This document shows, piece after piece, positions 1 through 13,300 of a DNA stretch of 45,765 nt. A program made the position numbers and the translations under genes. The notes beneath the pieces are model-generated. The model did not search any database, was not told the DNA's origin, and worked only from the letters and a program-made list of their open reading frames with translations. This DNA is from Paraphysomonas bandaiensis (lineage: Eukaryota; Chrysophyceae). Location of the stretch: assembly GCA_965644295.1 (NCBI GenBank), contig CBFFRP010000417.1, forward strand, positions 1-45,765. Direction: 5' to 3'. Every line of letters starts with the position of its first letter. Position 1 is the stretch's first letter.

Positions 1-1309
1 CCGCACCAACATTGTGCCCTACATTGTCGCCTACTTTTACTCCAAGTAATTCTCCGACATCCTCGCCAACACTGTCCCCTACAGTATCTCCGCCTTTTGT
101 TTTCTCTCCTACTGCTCAACCTACTTCATGTACTCCTCGGCTTGAGAATTCTACCGATGTGTACGATATGATAAATCATGTTAAAGTTACATCGTACTGG
201 TTAGAATCTGGGTTTGTAGGAGTGGATGATCAGGAATGGGTCACTGTTTCAACAGTTCTTACTTCATTTGAAAATGTGGTGGTATTTGTTAGCCTTCCTA
301 ATATAGCTGGCGAAACGTCGAGTGATGGTTTTCCTGCAATCGCTCGTGTTCGCAATGTCATGGTGTCGGGTCAGGTATCATTTGAGACTCGTATTTATCA
401 GGCCAACGACAGTTATTGTTCGAAGGAATGGCGTGTCCCAACTGCCATATCTGAACCACTACCACTGTCGTGGATGGTAGTTGAGCAGGGTGCATTCAAT
501 TTGAGTGGACATTACTTCATGGTTGGGAGTGGTCTCATTACTCGACAAGATAGCGATGTTACGAATTCCGATAATTTTGTTCGATTCAATTACCCCACCG
601 GTTGTGTATCTCCCAATGTTAGTTGCCTCTTTGAAGAAGAAGATAAAATTGGAATAATATTGCAACTCCAGACCGTGGTTTATGATCGCATATTGATACC
701 ACGAGGGTTTAATGTCAAGCTCCGTTTTGCGAGGGTTGTGTTACAGCCCCATGACTCTGTTGATGAGTCGTACTATACTATGCTTTCTCCTGAAACTCTT
801 GCATTCATGGCATTTGAGACGGGATTGGCTATAAGTTGTGTTGAGAAATGGACATTCGAAACTCATTTTTACGCATCTGTCACGCATATCAAGCTGCATA
901 TTGATTTTGAATATTTCTATGAAGTTCCGCCTGGGATATATGGGACAATAGGGACATCTACTAGCTTGACTGACTCAACCGGTCTTCGTGCGTTTGATCG
1001 GACAAGTTCTAGCGCCAGTTTGATAACCCAAGAGGACCAGTGTGTTGATGAAGAGACAATGCATACGACACAGGAGGAAGTATTTGTAATGGTAGTAGGG
1101 GAGTCTAAAAGTGTTCAAGGTTGTGTCATATGCCGAGCACTTTTCACAGCTGATACGACTATATCACCAACGTCGATCCCAACGACTATTACAGTACCTC
1201 CGACTAGATCACCAACCTCAACTCCTATTTTATTGCCGACTTTGCCTCCTACGATTTCCCCAACGTTATTCCCTACGGTGTTGCCGACATTATCTCCGAC
1301 GTCGGCACC
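1..1309 (+). repeat. Intragenic duplication, copy 1 (2130-bp period)
   Basis: Bases 1-1309 recur at 2131-3439. By eye the only difference is C976 versus T3106, changing TCA (Ser) to TTA (Leu). The copy is cut by the window start, so the duplicated unit may be longer. It encodes the ~340-residue ectodomain plus flanking stalk. Confidence 0.95.
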
Positions 1310-4300
1310 GACATTGTGCCCTACACTGTCGCCTACTTTTACTCCAAGTAATTCTCCGACATCCGCACCAACATTGTGCACTACACTGTCGCCTACTTTT
1401 ACTCCAAGTAATTCTCCGACATCCGCACCAACATTGTGCCCTACACTGTCGCCTACTTTTACTCCAAGTAATTCTCCGACATCCGCACCAATATTGTCGC
1501 CTACTTTTACTCCAAGTAATTCTCCGACATCCGCACCAACATTGTGCCCTACACTGTCGCCTACTTTTACTCCAAGTAATTCTCCGACATCCGCACCAAC
1601 ATTGTGCCCTACACTGTCGCCTACTTTTACTCCAAGTAATTCTCCGACATCCGCACCAACATTGTCGCCTACTTTTACTCCAAGTAATTCTCCGATATCC
1701 GCACCAACATTGTGCCCTACATTGTCGCCTACTTTTACTCCAAGTAATTCTCCGACAACAGCACCAACATTGTCGCCTACTTTTACTCCAAGTAATTCTC
1801 CGACATCCGCACCAACATTGTGCCCTACACTGTCGCCTACTTTTACTCCAAGTAATTCTCCGACATCCGCACCAACATTGTCGCCTACTTTTACTCCAAG
1901 TAATTCTCCGACATCCGCACCAACATTGTGCCCTACACTGTCGCCTACTTTTACTCCAAGTAATTCTCCGACATCCGCACCAACATTGTCGCCTACTTTT
2001 ACTCCAAGTAATTCTCCGATATCCGCACCAACATTGTGCCCTACATTGTCGCCTACTTTTACTCCAAGTAATTCTCCGACAACAGCACCAACATTGTCGC
2101 CTACTTTTACTCCAAGTAATTCTCCGACATCCGCACCAACATTGTGCCCTACATTGTCGCCTACTTTTACTCCAAGTAATTCTCCGACATCCTCGCCAAC
2201 ACTGTCCCCTACAGTATCTCCGCCTTTTGTTTTCTCTCCTACTGCTCAACCTACTTCATGTACTCCTCGGCTTGAGAATTCTACCGATGTGTACGATATG
2301 ATAAATCATGTTAAAGTTACATCGTACTGGTTAGAATCTGGGTTTGTAGGAGTGGATGATCAGGAATGGGTCACTGTTTCAACAGTTCTTACTTCATTTG
2401 AAAATGTGGTGGTATTTGTTAGCCTTCCTAATATAGCTGGCGAAACGTCGAGTGATGGTTTTCCTGCAATCGCTCGTGTTCGCAATGTCATGGTGTCGGG
2501 TCAGGTATCATTTGAGACTCGTATTTATCAGGCCAACGACAGTTATTGTTCGAAGGAATGGCGTGTCCCAACTGCCATATCTGAACCACTACCACTGTCG
2601 TGGATGGTAGTTGAGCAGGGTGCATTCAATTTGAGTGGACATTACTTCATGGTTGGGAGTGGTCTCATTACTCGACAAGATAGCGATGTTACGAATTCCG
2701 ATAATTTTGTTCGATTCAATTACCCCACCGGTTGTGTATCTCCCAATGTTAGTTGCCTCTTTGAAGAAGAAGATAAAATTGGAATAATATTGCAACTCCA
2801 GACCGTGGTTTATGATCGCATATTGATACCACGAGGGTTTAATGTCAAGCTCCGTTTTGCGAGGGTTGTGTTACAGCCCCATGACTCTGTTGATGAGTCG
2901 TACTATACTATGCTTTCTCCTGAAACTCTTGCATTCATGGCATTTGAGACGGGATTGGCTATAAGTTGTGTTGAGAAATGGACATTCGAAACTCATTTTT
3001 ACGCATCTGTCACGCATATCAAGCTGCATATTGATTTTGAATATTTCTATGAAGTTCCGCCTGGGATATATGGGACAATAGGGACATCTACTAGCTTGAC
3101 TGACTTAACCGGTCTTCGTGCGTTTGATCGGACAAGTTCTAGCGCCAGTTTGATAACCCAAGAGGACCAGTGTGTTGATGAAGAGACAATGCATACGACA
3201 CAGGAGGAAGTATTTGTAATGGTAGTAGGGGAGTCTAAAAGTGTTCAAGGTTGTGTCATATGCCGAGCACTTTTCACAGCTGATACGACTATATCACCAA
3301 CGTCGATCCCAACGACTATTACAGTACCTCCGACTAGATCACCAACCTCAACTCCTATTTTATTGCCGACTTTGCCTCCTACGATTTCCCCAACGTTATT
3401 CCCTACGGTGTTGCCGACATTATCTCCGACGTCGGCACCAACGTTGTCACCAACAATGTCACAAACATTAACCCCTACTATGGCGCCTACTCTCACTGCA
3501 AGTAGTTTTCCAACTCTATTGCCAACCAGCTTCCCATCTACTAATCCCACGTTAACGCCGACGTCCGTACCAACGTTATCCCTAACACTACGCCCGACGT
3601 CAGCACCAACCGTGTCACCAACACGATCCCCTACATTGTCGTCTACTTCTACTCCAAGTAGTTCTCCAACTGTGGTGCCAACCAGTTCCCCATCTGCTAA
3701 CCCTACCGTGTCTCCTGCGTATCAGACACTGTCTCCCACATCGATTAAAACAATTATCCCCACTCTTGATCCAACACTATCACCAATACGTCCTTCACCA
3801 TTGTCTCCTACGACCTCACCCGTTGTCTTGCCGACCAATATCCCGTCCAATGAGCCCACCATGGTAGCTGTTTGTCCAAGCTCTTTCCCTAGATTTTGCC
3901 CAACACTTATTCCAAGTATGTCTATAACTGTGGAGCCGACCTGTGGCCCATCAGATAGTCCTGTCATTTTTCATACTTCCAGCCCCACTATTTCAGTATC
4001 CTTTTCTTCTGAACCATCTGCGAGACTGTCGAGTGCAACGACTACCCCTACTGCTGTACCTGTTATGACCCCTACTATTCAACCCACGAATACTCCAAGC
4101 AGTACAGGTGGCATCGGAGAGACATTTTCCCCCACCGCTGAACCTGTTATGACCCCTACTATTCAACCCACGAATACTCCAAGCAGTACAGGTGGCATCG
4201 GAGAGACATTTTCCCCCACCGCTGAACCTGTTATGACCCCTACTATTCAACCCACGAATACTCCAAGCAGTACAGGTGGCATCGGAGAGACATTTTCCCC

Positions 4301-7300
4301 CACCGCTGAACCTGTTATGACCCCTACTATTCAACCCACGAATACTCCAAGCAGTACAGGTGGCATCGGAGAGACATTTTCCCCCACCGCTGAACCTGTT
4401 ATGACCCCTACTATTCAACCCACGAATACTCCAAGCAGTACAGGTGGCATCGGAGAGACATTTTCCCCCACCGCTGAACCTGTTATGACCCCTACTATTC
4501 AACCCACGAATACTCCAAGCAGTACAGGTGGCATCGGAGAGACATTTTCCCCCACCGCTGAACCTGTTATGACCCCTACTATTCAACCCACGAATACTCC
4601 AAGCAGTACAGGTGGCATCGGAGAGACATTTTCCCCCACCGCTGAACCTGTTATGACCCCTACTATTCAACCCACGAATACTCCAAGCAGTACAGGTGGC
4701 ATCGGAGAGACATTTTCCCCCACCGCTGAACCTGTTATGACCCCTACTATTCAACCCACGAATACTCCAAGCAGTACAGGTGGCATCGGAGAGACATTTT
4801 CCCCCACCGCTGAACCTGTTATGACCCCTACTATTCAACCCACGAATACTCCAAGCAGTACAGGTGGCATCGGAGAGACATTTTCCCCCACCGCTGAACC
4901 TGTTATGACCCCTACTATTCAACCCACGAATACTCCAAGCAGTACAGGTGGCATCGGAGAGACATTTTCCCCCACCGCTGAACCTGTTATGACCCCTACT
5001 ATTCAACCCACGAATACTCCAAGCAGTACAGGTGGCATCGGAGAGACATTTTCCCCCACCGCTGAACCTGTTATGACCCCTACTATTCAACCCACGAATA
5101 CTCCAAGCAGTACAGGTGGCATCGGAGAGACATTTTCCCCCACCGCTGAACCTGTTATGACCCCTACTATTCAACCCACGAATACTCCAAGCAGTACAGG
5201 TGGCATCGGAGAGACATTTTCCCCCACCGCTGAACCTGTTATGACCCCTACTATTCAACCCACGAATACTCCAAGCAGTACAGGTGGCATCGGAGAGACA
5301 TTTTCCCCCACCGCTGAACCTGTTATGACCCCTACTATTCAACCCACGAATACTCCAAGCAGTACAGGTGGCATCGGAGAGACATTTTCCCCCACCGCTG
5401 AACCTGTTATGACCCCTACTATTCAACCCACGAATACTCCAAGCAGTACAGGTGGCATCGGAGAGACATTTTCCCCCACCGCTGAACCTGTTATGACCCC
5501 TACTATTCAACCCACGAATACTCCAAGCAGTACAGGTGGCATCGGAGAGACATTTTCCCCCACCGCTGAACCTGTTATGACCCCTACTATTCAACCCACG
5601 AATACTCCAAGCAGTACAGGTGGCATCGGAGAGACATTTTCCCCCACCGCTGAACCTGTTATGACCCCTACTATTCAACCCACGAATACTCCAAGCAGTA
5701 CAGGTGGCATCGGAGAGACATTTTCCCCCACCGCTGAACCTGTTATGACCCCTACTATTCAACCCACGAATACTCCAAGCAGTACAGGTGGCATCGGAGA
5801 GACATTTTCCCCCACCGCTGAACCTGTTATGACCCCTACTATTCAACCCACGAATACTCCAAGCAGTACAGGTGGCATCGGAGAGACATTTTCCCCCACC
5901 GCTGAACCTGTTATGACCCCTACTATTCAACCCACGAATACTCCAAGCAGTACAGGTGGCATCGGAGAGACATTTTCCCCCACCGCTGAACCTGTTATGA
6001 CCCCTACTATTCAACCCACGAATACTCCAAGCAGTACAGGTGGCATCGGAGAGACATTTTCCCCCACCGCTGAACCTGTTATGACCCCTACTATTCAACC
6101 CACGAATACTCCAAGCAGTACAGGTGGCATCGGAGAGACATTTTCCCCCACCGCTGAACCTGTTATGACCCCTACTATACAACCCACTATTGTTCGTGAA
6201 TCACCCCTACCAACACTGTATTCTACGTCACGTCCGAGTTGTATATTTTCGAACCTCACCGAATATGTTGGTAATGGAACGAGTGGATCAGACTTGGTAT
6301 TCAACTTTATCTTAACCGACGAATCTAGCTTTGAAGATGGTGCTACTCGGTGGAAGAGCTTCGTTGACAATGATTTAACAGTACCTTTCGCTCTTGACTA
6401 CTATGTTATTGAAGTGTGGGGAATCAAAGCCTTTATTTCCGATGATGATGTGCTTGAAGGTAGTGTTATCGAATGTTTCCATTCACAGTGCTTTGATGTT
6501 GTGTTGGTGAATGAAATTGTTGGGGCTATTGTGAACTCGCGTAATATGACTGTCGAATGTGGAAACTCAACATGGAAAGCGGTGAATGGAAACTTATTTG
6601 TAGACAGCGATAACTACCCATGTGCTGTCGCTAGTCGTAGTAATAAGTTTGTTGCAGTGCCGGAGAGGCAGCATTCCTGCTATAGCGAAGGTTCTGCTGC
6701 CTACTCAGTGTCCGGTACTGTAGCTTTAAAAGTTAGAGAAGTAGTCCCTGCCAGTGTGCCGAAAATTCACTCTGTTCTGTCTACTATTGTTGCAGATGCG
6801 ACTAGTGTGGTTGTAGCTATCAATGTGTCTTTTTCTCGATTTGGTGGTACTGTGTGTGTTGGTGCCTTCGCATCGGATACAAAGCTGTCCACTTTAAGCA
6901 GTGGGGCGGTGAAGTACCAAGGGCATTGCAGCGCAAAATCAATTAAATCCTTAGATGATTCATGGGAAATCGTTACGATTACAGTTGATGGCTTGGATGC
7001 GTTACAGACTTATGATTTTTATGTGTCAGGTGCCGATAGTTTCGGTAACATTGGGCCGTTGGACCAAAAAGTCGTGTCTGTGACGATGCCGTGTTGCAAA
7101 GAAGTAGTTTTCATTGGAAAAAGTCCGCTGAGTGTTCCGTCTATGTTACATGAATACGATATGCTACTTGCACACGAGCTAGAAATTTATACAGTTGGTA
7201 TCGAGCTATCTTCCTCTCCTGACCAGACCACTGTAATCTCACTTAATTTTGCTAATAATTTCACTGCCGTGGCTAATGTCACTTCCATTCCCGCCTTTAT

Positions 7301-10300
7301 TGAGTTTGTTCCTGGGAAATCTAATCGCTGGGGATATTTTCTTGTTCATGGTATGCCTGGGTCGTACAGAATGAGCATCAAAATATCAGGGCCCGGAAGT
7401 AGCGAATTTACCGTATCTGAAGCCATAGAAATCGAATTATTGGATGAATGGTCGAAGTTCCCACCTCCATCACTCAGTGGTGCTAGTTTTGATAATTCCG
7501 GCGGCCTAGTTCATATTTCATTGAATTCTCCGAGTGACTTTGGCATATCTATTCTTGGCAGTGCTGATGAAATGTGGGAATGCACAAAACTCCTTGCTTT
7601 CAAAGGTGACAGCAGTGCTGCGTGTATGTGGTCCAGTGCATCCGCGATAACGGTGTACTTGAAATACCTTGACAGTTCTGAACCCTATATTAATTTGGTT
7701 ACACCTGGCGATAACATTTCGTTGAGGAGTGGGATTCTTCGATCTTACTGTCCCTCTAGTGTGGAGTGTGACTCTCAATTTGCTGAAGGATCTACAGTGA
7801 CTGTAACCGCAGGACATAACACCATTACGCCGAATGTTGTCTTGTATGCCCCTGATGTTGTTTACTCTTGTGATGATGTTGTGGTAGATGCGTCACAATC
7901 GTCTGGGTCTGGTGGCCGAATGTGGCAAACTATCGAGTGGAAAGTAGTAGCTGCTGATGGCGGCAGTGTTGATAATTTTTTGTCTACACTGACTGCTCAG
8001 AGCGATTTGTCGATGCCCATTACAGTTCCGTCACATTTAACTAGAGAAACTACTTATTATGTTAGCCTTGGGTTGAGAAATTTTATTCAGAATGCTTCTG
8101 ATCCACTTGAATTCGTAACAGTTGTCATAGCTGTCCGTTCAGACACTGCGCTAAGTATTAATATTAGCGGAGGAAGTTATTTTGTCTTACGACAGTCCTC
8201 CCCACTGCATTTACGAACACAGTTGTTCATCTCGACTTGCAACAATTCGAAATCATCAATTGCGGGAATAGCTGATATCGCGGCCGTGTCTCTCACGTGG
8301 AAGGTATATGAGAACCTGCGGTATACTGATTCCATATTATCAACTAGTTCTAATCCTAGCGAATTCAAAGTTGATGGCTCAGTGTTTACGGCCGGCTCAC
8401 TTTATAAAATCTACGTAATTGTTCGTAGTGTGGTTGATGGGACCGAGTTGGAAAAGAGTTCTGTGATTTCTGTTTACTCCGTGAATGACGATGCGAGTGC
8501 ACTCATTTCTGATGGAGTATCTGCGTTATTTGTACACCCTGATTCTGAACTGATTCTTGGGGCGGAGCCAACTGCTGTGGATGGAGCCACATACATTTGG
8601 ACGTGTGTTGCCACCAGTAGCATCATGTTTGGGTACGAATGTATAGATACTATTGGAACCCTATCCGTAGTGCGAACAAATTCATATTTGACGCTACCAT
8701 CTGGAACACTGAATGCGAATACAACATATCGGTTAACTCTTATGATTACGTCTGATGTTGCTGGCCGAAGTTCGACGTCGTCGAGAGTCTTTCGTGTTAG
8801 CACCGGTAGTTATTCGTCGCCCTTGCATTGGTACACTTCCGTCAAGTCGAATATGTCAATCGAAATATTGACGGACTCATTTTCAAACGTAGTTTGTCCG
8901 AGTCGGCCATTTGAAATAAACTCTCGCATTCATTCAAGTTATAGTGAAGGGGTCAATGCGAGTTGGAGTGTTTTGTCGTTGGGGTCGAATAGGAACGTAC
9001 TGGACCCCTCTGTTTCTTATTCTAACAACGATCGACACTTGCCCTTTAGCTACGTGTACAATGGAGCCAATTTTCCTTTGGGCTTGAATCCACATGCTTT
9101 GGCTATTGGGGGAGCGTACACTTTCCGCTTGGCTGTTGACATCACCACTGTTGATTTTATTTACACTGACATTACTGTCAATGTAAATAGTCCTCCTGTT
9201 GGCGGAACATTCTTCGTGGCGCCAGAAAGTGGAGAATCTTTCGAAACTGTATTCACTCTGGCTGCCTCTTATTGGACTGACCACATTGATGACCACCCTA
9301 TTCACTATCGATTTGCGTATCAAATGTCGACAGATTTTGATGACACACAGTCTTACAGTGTTATCAGTGCGTGGGGACGAAAAAGCTTTGTGTATACAAC
9401 ACTTCAATCTGGCCTGAGTGCTGACAACTATAGTCTAGTGTGTGGTGTTTTTGTAGCCGATGTATGGGGGTCTAAGACACTCTCACAGTATACGGTACAA
9501 GTTTTGAAATCCTCACGAGAATCCAATCGTAGCAATGTCGTAGTTCAACTTGAGGATATCGCGTTTTCTGCTGATAGTACTCTCTTTCTGACGAACTTAA
9601 GTGGGGCACTTAATACTTTGCAGCAAGCGGCATCATATCTTGGTATATTAAATAGACCCAACTGCACTTTGGCTCCCTATTGCAAAGCCCTTAATAGAGA
9701 AGAGTGTGAAACTGTGAGTCATACTTGTGGTCCGTGCTTAAAGGGATTTACTGGAGTATTCGGGGACGACAATAGTATGTGTTTAAATGATTCGCTTACT
9801 GGAGGCAATGTTGGCGATGTATGTTCAAATAACGATGATTGCTTGTATGGTAGGTGTTCTAATGGCTCATGTGTCATGCCTGTGAAGACCTGTCCTCTGA
9901 GTTTGGTTGGTGGTAGTGTGTGTTCCGACAATGGCGTGTGTTTATTTAAGGACCTCCATGGTAACACAATCGAAGAAGAACTGTGTACAGTGGACAACAC
10001 GAACTGTATAGCAGCATGCGACTGCTCAACTGGAGGAGGTAAAGACTGCGGCCTCTCTAACAGTGAATTATCTATGCGATCTAGAATTCGTGGGCAGCTC
10101 TGTGGGACATTGGAGAGTATGCTCCCTTATGTCAGTGATTCGGATTTCAGAACTGAAGCATCTGTCCGACTACTATCACAGATTTATGATACTTATGAGG
10201 TTAGTACTACTGAGAGTTGGGCTCAGTGCAATGGAGCACTAGAAGCTGTGTTTTCCAGTTTGGCAACCAGTGGGACCAAGTATGTCTCTAAATTTATTAT

Positions 10301-13300
10301 TACTGATGCACTGGTAACAGTATCGAAGTACTTTCAAAGCCACTTCTACGAATATGCTGGATCTAATATGGTTGACTGGGCGGTGGCCATATTGAAGGAT
10401 ACTGTATTAGCCGACATGCTGGCGGGTCAAACCCCAATTGTAGCGTTTTCAGATAGCTTAAGGCTGGAATTTCGGCAAGATTTCTTGAATGATCTCGATG
10501 GTGCTGTACTGGAAACACCTGCGACGAATGAAGAGATTTTTTATGGCACTCAAGTAGCGTCTATATCTGTGCCCGAGAGTGGACTTAATTTGTGTGGAGC
10601 GTTTGAGGACTATGCTAAATTCGTGGTTCATATGTGGAATATGAATCCGTATGACATAGACAGTGATGTGATCATTCAGAGTAGCCTGATGAGTATTACC
10701 ACACGTTCAACAGGTGGAACACTGGAAGATACCTCTGGCGTTAAGAATTATTCAATAGTGTTTCCTTCGTTAACACGACAAGAGTGGAACACTTCTACCC
10801 CGCATTGTGCAGAATATGATTTGTTTACTCAATCGGCACGTCTCTGCGAATCCTGTATTATTGCGTCTTACAACGCTGACAACGTGACGTTTGTATGCAA
10901 TGATGCACTTGACTACTTTTGTCCGGATACCTCTTCCAGCAGACAAGTTTCGTCGAATATCCCTGACTTCTATCGATCCCGTCGTCTACAAGGCGGTGAG
11001 GAAAAGGTGTATTTTGTGCAGCAGGTTGATGATTTAGTGTCGTCCAGTAGAAGTGGCGGTACTAGTTCTGGTCTCCGCTCTACCCCGATTGTTATGACAG
11101 GGATTGCAACTTTTCTTGCAGTTATACTTTTTGGTATATTTATGCTTCATATGTGGGACGAATTTGATCGCAGAGTTTTCGTTTACAACCGTGAAGATAG
11201 TGCGAAGAAGGGAAGGATATTTTTTGATATAACTGCACCGTTTGATGAAAGAGGGCTGGGAGCACTGCACGCATTTCCATTCTTGAATGAGCTTCAAGAA
11301 GTACGTGGCAGGAGCTTATATTCAACGAAGCATATTGAAGAAAATATTGGGAAGGAACACGACCAGCACACAACCTCTTTTGTCTTTCAAGACGATAAAG
11401 ACTCTGCAACAATGACATCTGATATTCCCAGTGTGACCTTCTCTCAATTAACCGGCTGTGTATCTGACAATCGACGTGATGATGTGTCTCTCAAAATAAG
11501 CGGTAAATCAAGAAACGATGAAGATGCTTCTGACGTTATTTGGAGTAATGTTGACGTTCCTGTTGGTGACATCCAGAGGATGGAGACATCTATTTGTGGT
11601 GGTGAGATGGGGCTTCATAATAGTAGCTTTTTACGTCAGAATGAAAATGTTAAATCATGTGATGATCCCTTGCCAATCCGGAGTGGAGATATAGCTTTCC
11701 CCTCCTCCTCTTTTCTATCGTATTACACTCTCGGTACGCGCTTTTGGAGAGCCATGAAGCGGCACCACAAGTTAGTGCGCATTTTTACTTATCCCTCGAT
11801 ACGCCGGCCTCGTGTGATTCGATTTCTTGTGGCTGCCAGTGACTTACTCTTTATTGTATTTGTCAATTGTCTTTTTTTTGGAATATTCTACCCTGATAAT
11901 AGCCATTGTCAAAAATTTTCTTCGACAACAGAAGCCACATGTCTAAAAGATGAGTCGCGATATGAGTCAGGAAAGTCACTGTGTGAATGGAACTCCGAAG
12001 GGGAAAGATGCGGTCTTCGTAGTCCTCCTTTGACAGTGGTGTTCATCATCCAAGTATCGATGATTGTAATACTAATCTCGATCATTCCCCGTCGCATAGT
12101 GCAGTTTATTCTTGAAAAATTTTGCGCCAAGCGACCAGTCATGGAGGATATTGGGGTCAATTCTTCAGATTTCTTGAGTTCAGAGCCTGAATCGGCGGTA
12201 GAATCTAAATATTTTGGTAGTTTGACGAGAAAAGATGAGGTCGAAGCATCGATTGTGACTTCTCAAGCATGGTCAGATACTGAAAAGAGCCTCGCACAAA
12301 GCGAGAATCCTGTCTACAAGTATAGTTACTTCGATAACATGGGTGAATCAGAAGAGGTGAATGAGTTCATGGATACCACAAAAGTTTATTTCAGTACGGC
12401 ACTGAGAGAACTTGAGATACCCTGGAGATCAGAATGGTCTGATCTTTACGGCTTAGCTCATATTTATTCTATCATGCAATTGTTGAATATAAATATCATT
12501 GGTGAACCCATCACTTCGCCTTCGAATTCCTGTATTTCATTAAACACGATCGAAAAAAAGCTTCAATCGGCTCGCAAAAGGACGAAATGGATATCAGATA
12601 AGATTCTGTCAAAGTTTGAAGTGGGTCCTACTCAGGTAGATTATGCAGATGTAGCACTACTGCAGGAGTATATCCTCGAGCAATTGTCTCCAATGACCAG
12701 GTTTGTCATTAAAAGGGATTGCTTCGAAATGGACCATGTTACCCCAGGGCGATTAGGATTTTTTGGGTGGATCACATCTTGGGTGTCTGTGTTTTCTATG
12801 TGGGGATTTATGGCGTACTGGTCATTGAATTGGACATTGACGAATGGAGTTAATACCAGCAGTGCTTGGGGTTTTGTGTTGTTAGTTGTATTTCTTGCAG
12901 ATGTATTGGTGAATGAAACTTCACAGATACTAGTTTTTGACATTATTGTGGTTGATAAAATTCGACCACAATTGTGTGATATATACTATGTTTTGCGGGA
13001 AGTGTGGGAGACAAGGGTTATGAAACCTTATAACCCTAGGGATGACATCCAAGTCGTTCAGCATATATCTGCTGCATGTCGTGCTGCTCGAAATCCTGCG
13101 TTGTCGTCATTAATGTCTGCGAGAATTTTACAGATGCTCAGTGATATCGATGCCATCAAATCACAGCGACGTCGAGTTGAAGGCATATTTTCTCTTGGCT
13201 TTTTGGCGACGATAGCCCTTTTTATCCCTTCCAAACTCTCTGGGTTTTACGACTTAATACAACAGAGTACTCTCGATATAACCGTGCCAATAATTTGGTG

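Noticed and set aside
1307-2192. Regularly spaced repeats resembling a CRISPR array
   Set aside because: Units are contiguous without unique spacers, lie within a eukaryotic coding frame and vary in length by 12 bp.
1111-2301. His/Arg/Leu-rich 396-residue frame overlapping the stalk repeats
   Set aside because: Another shadow of the 60/48-bp minisatellite; the S/T-P-T frame continues into real domains, this one does not.
3993-6182. 729-residue open frame on the minus strand with 28-residue repeats
   Set aside because: It is the shadow of the 84-bp repeat in the giant gene; repeat units divisible by three keep any stop-free frame open.
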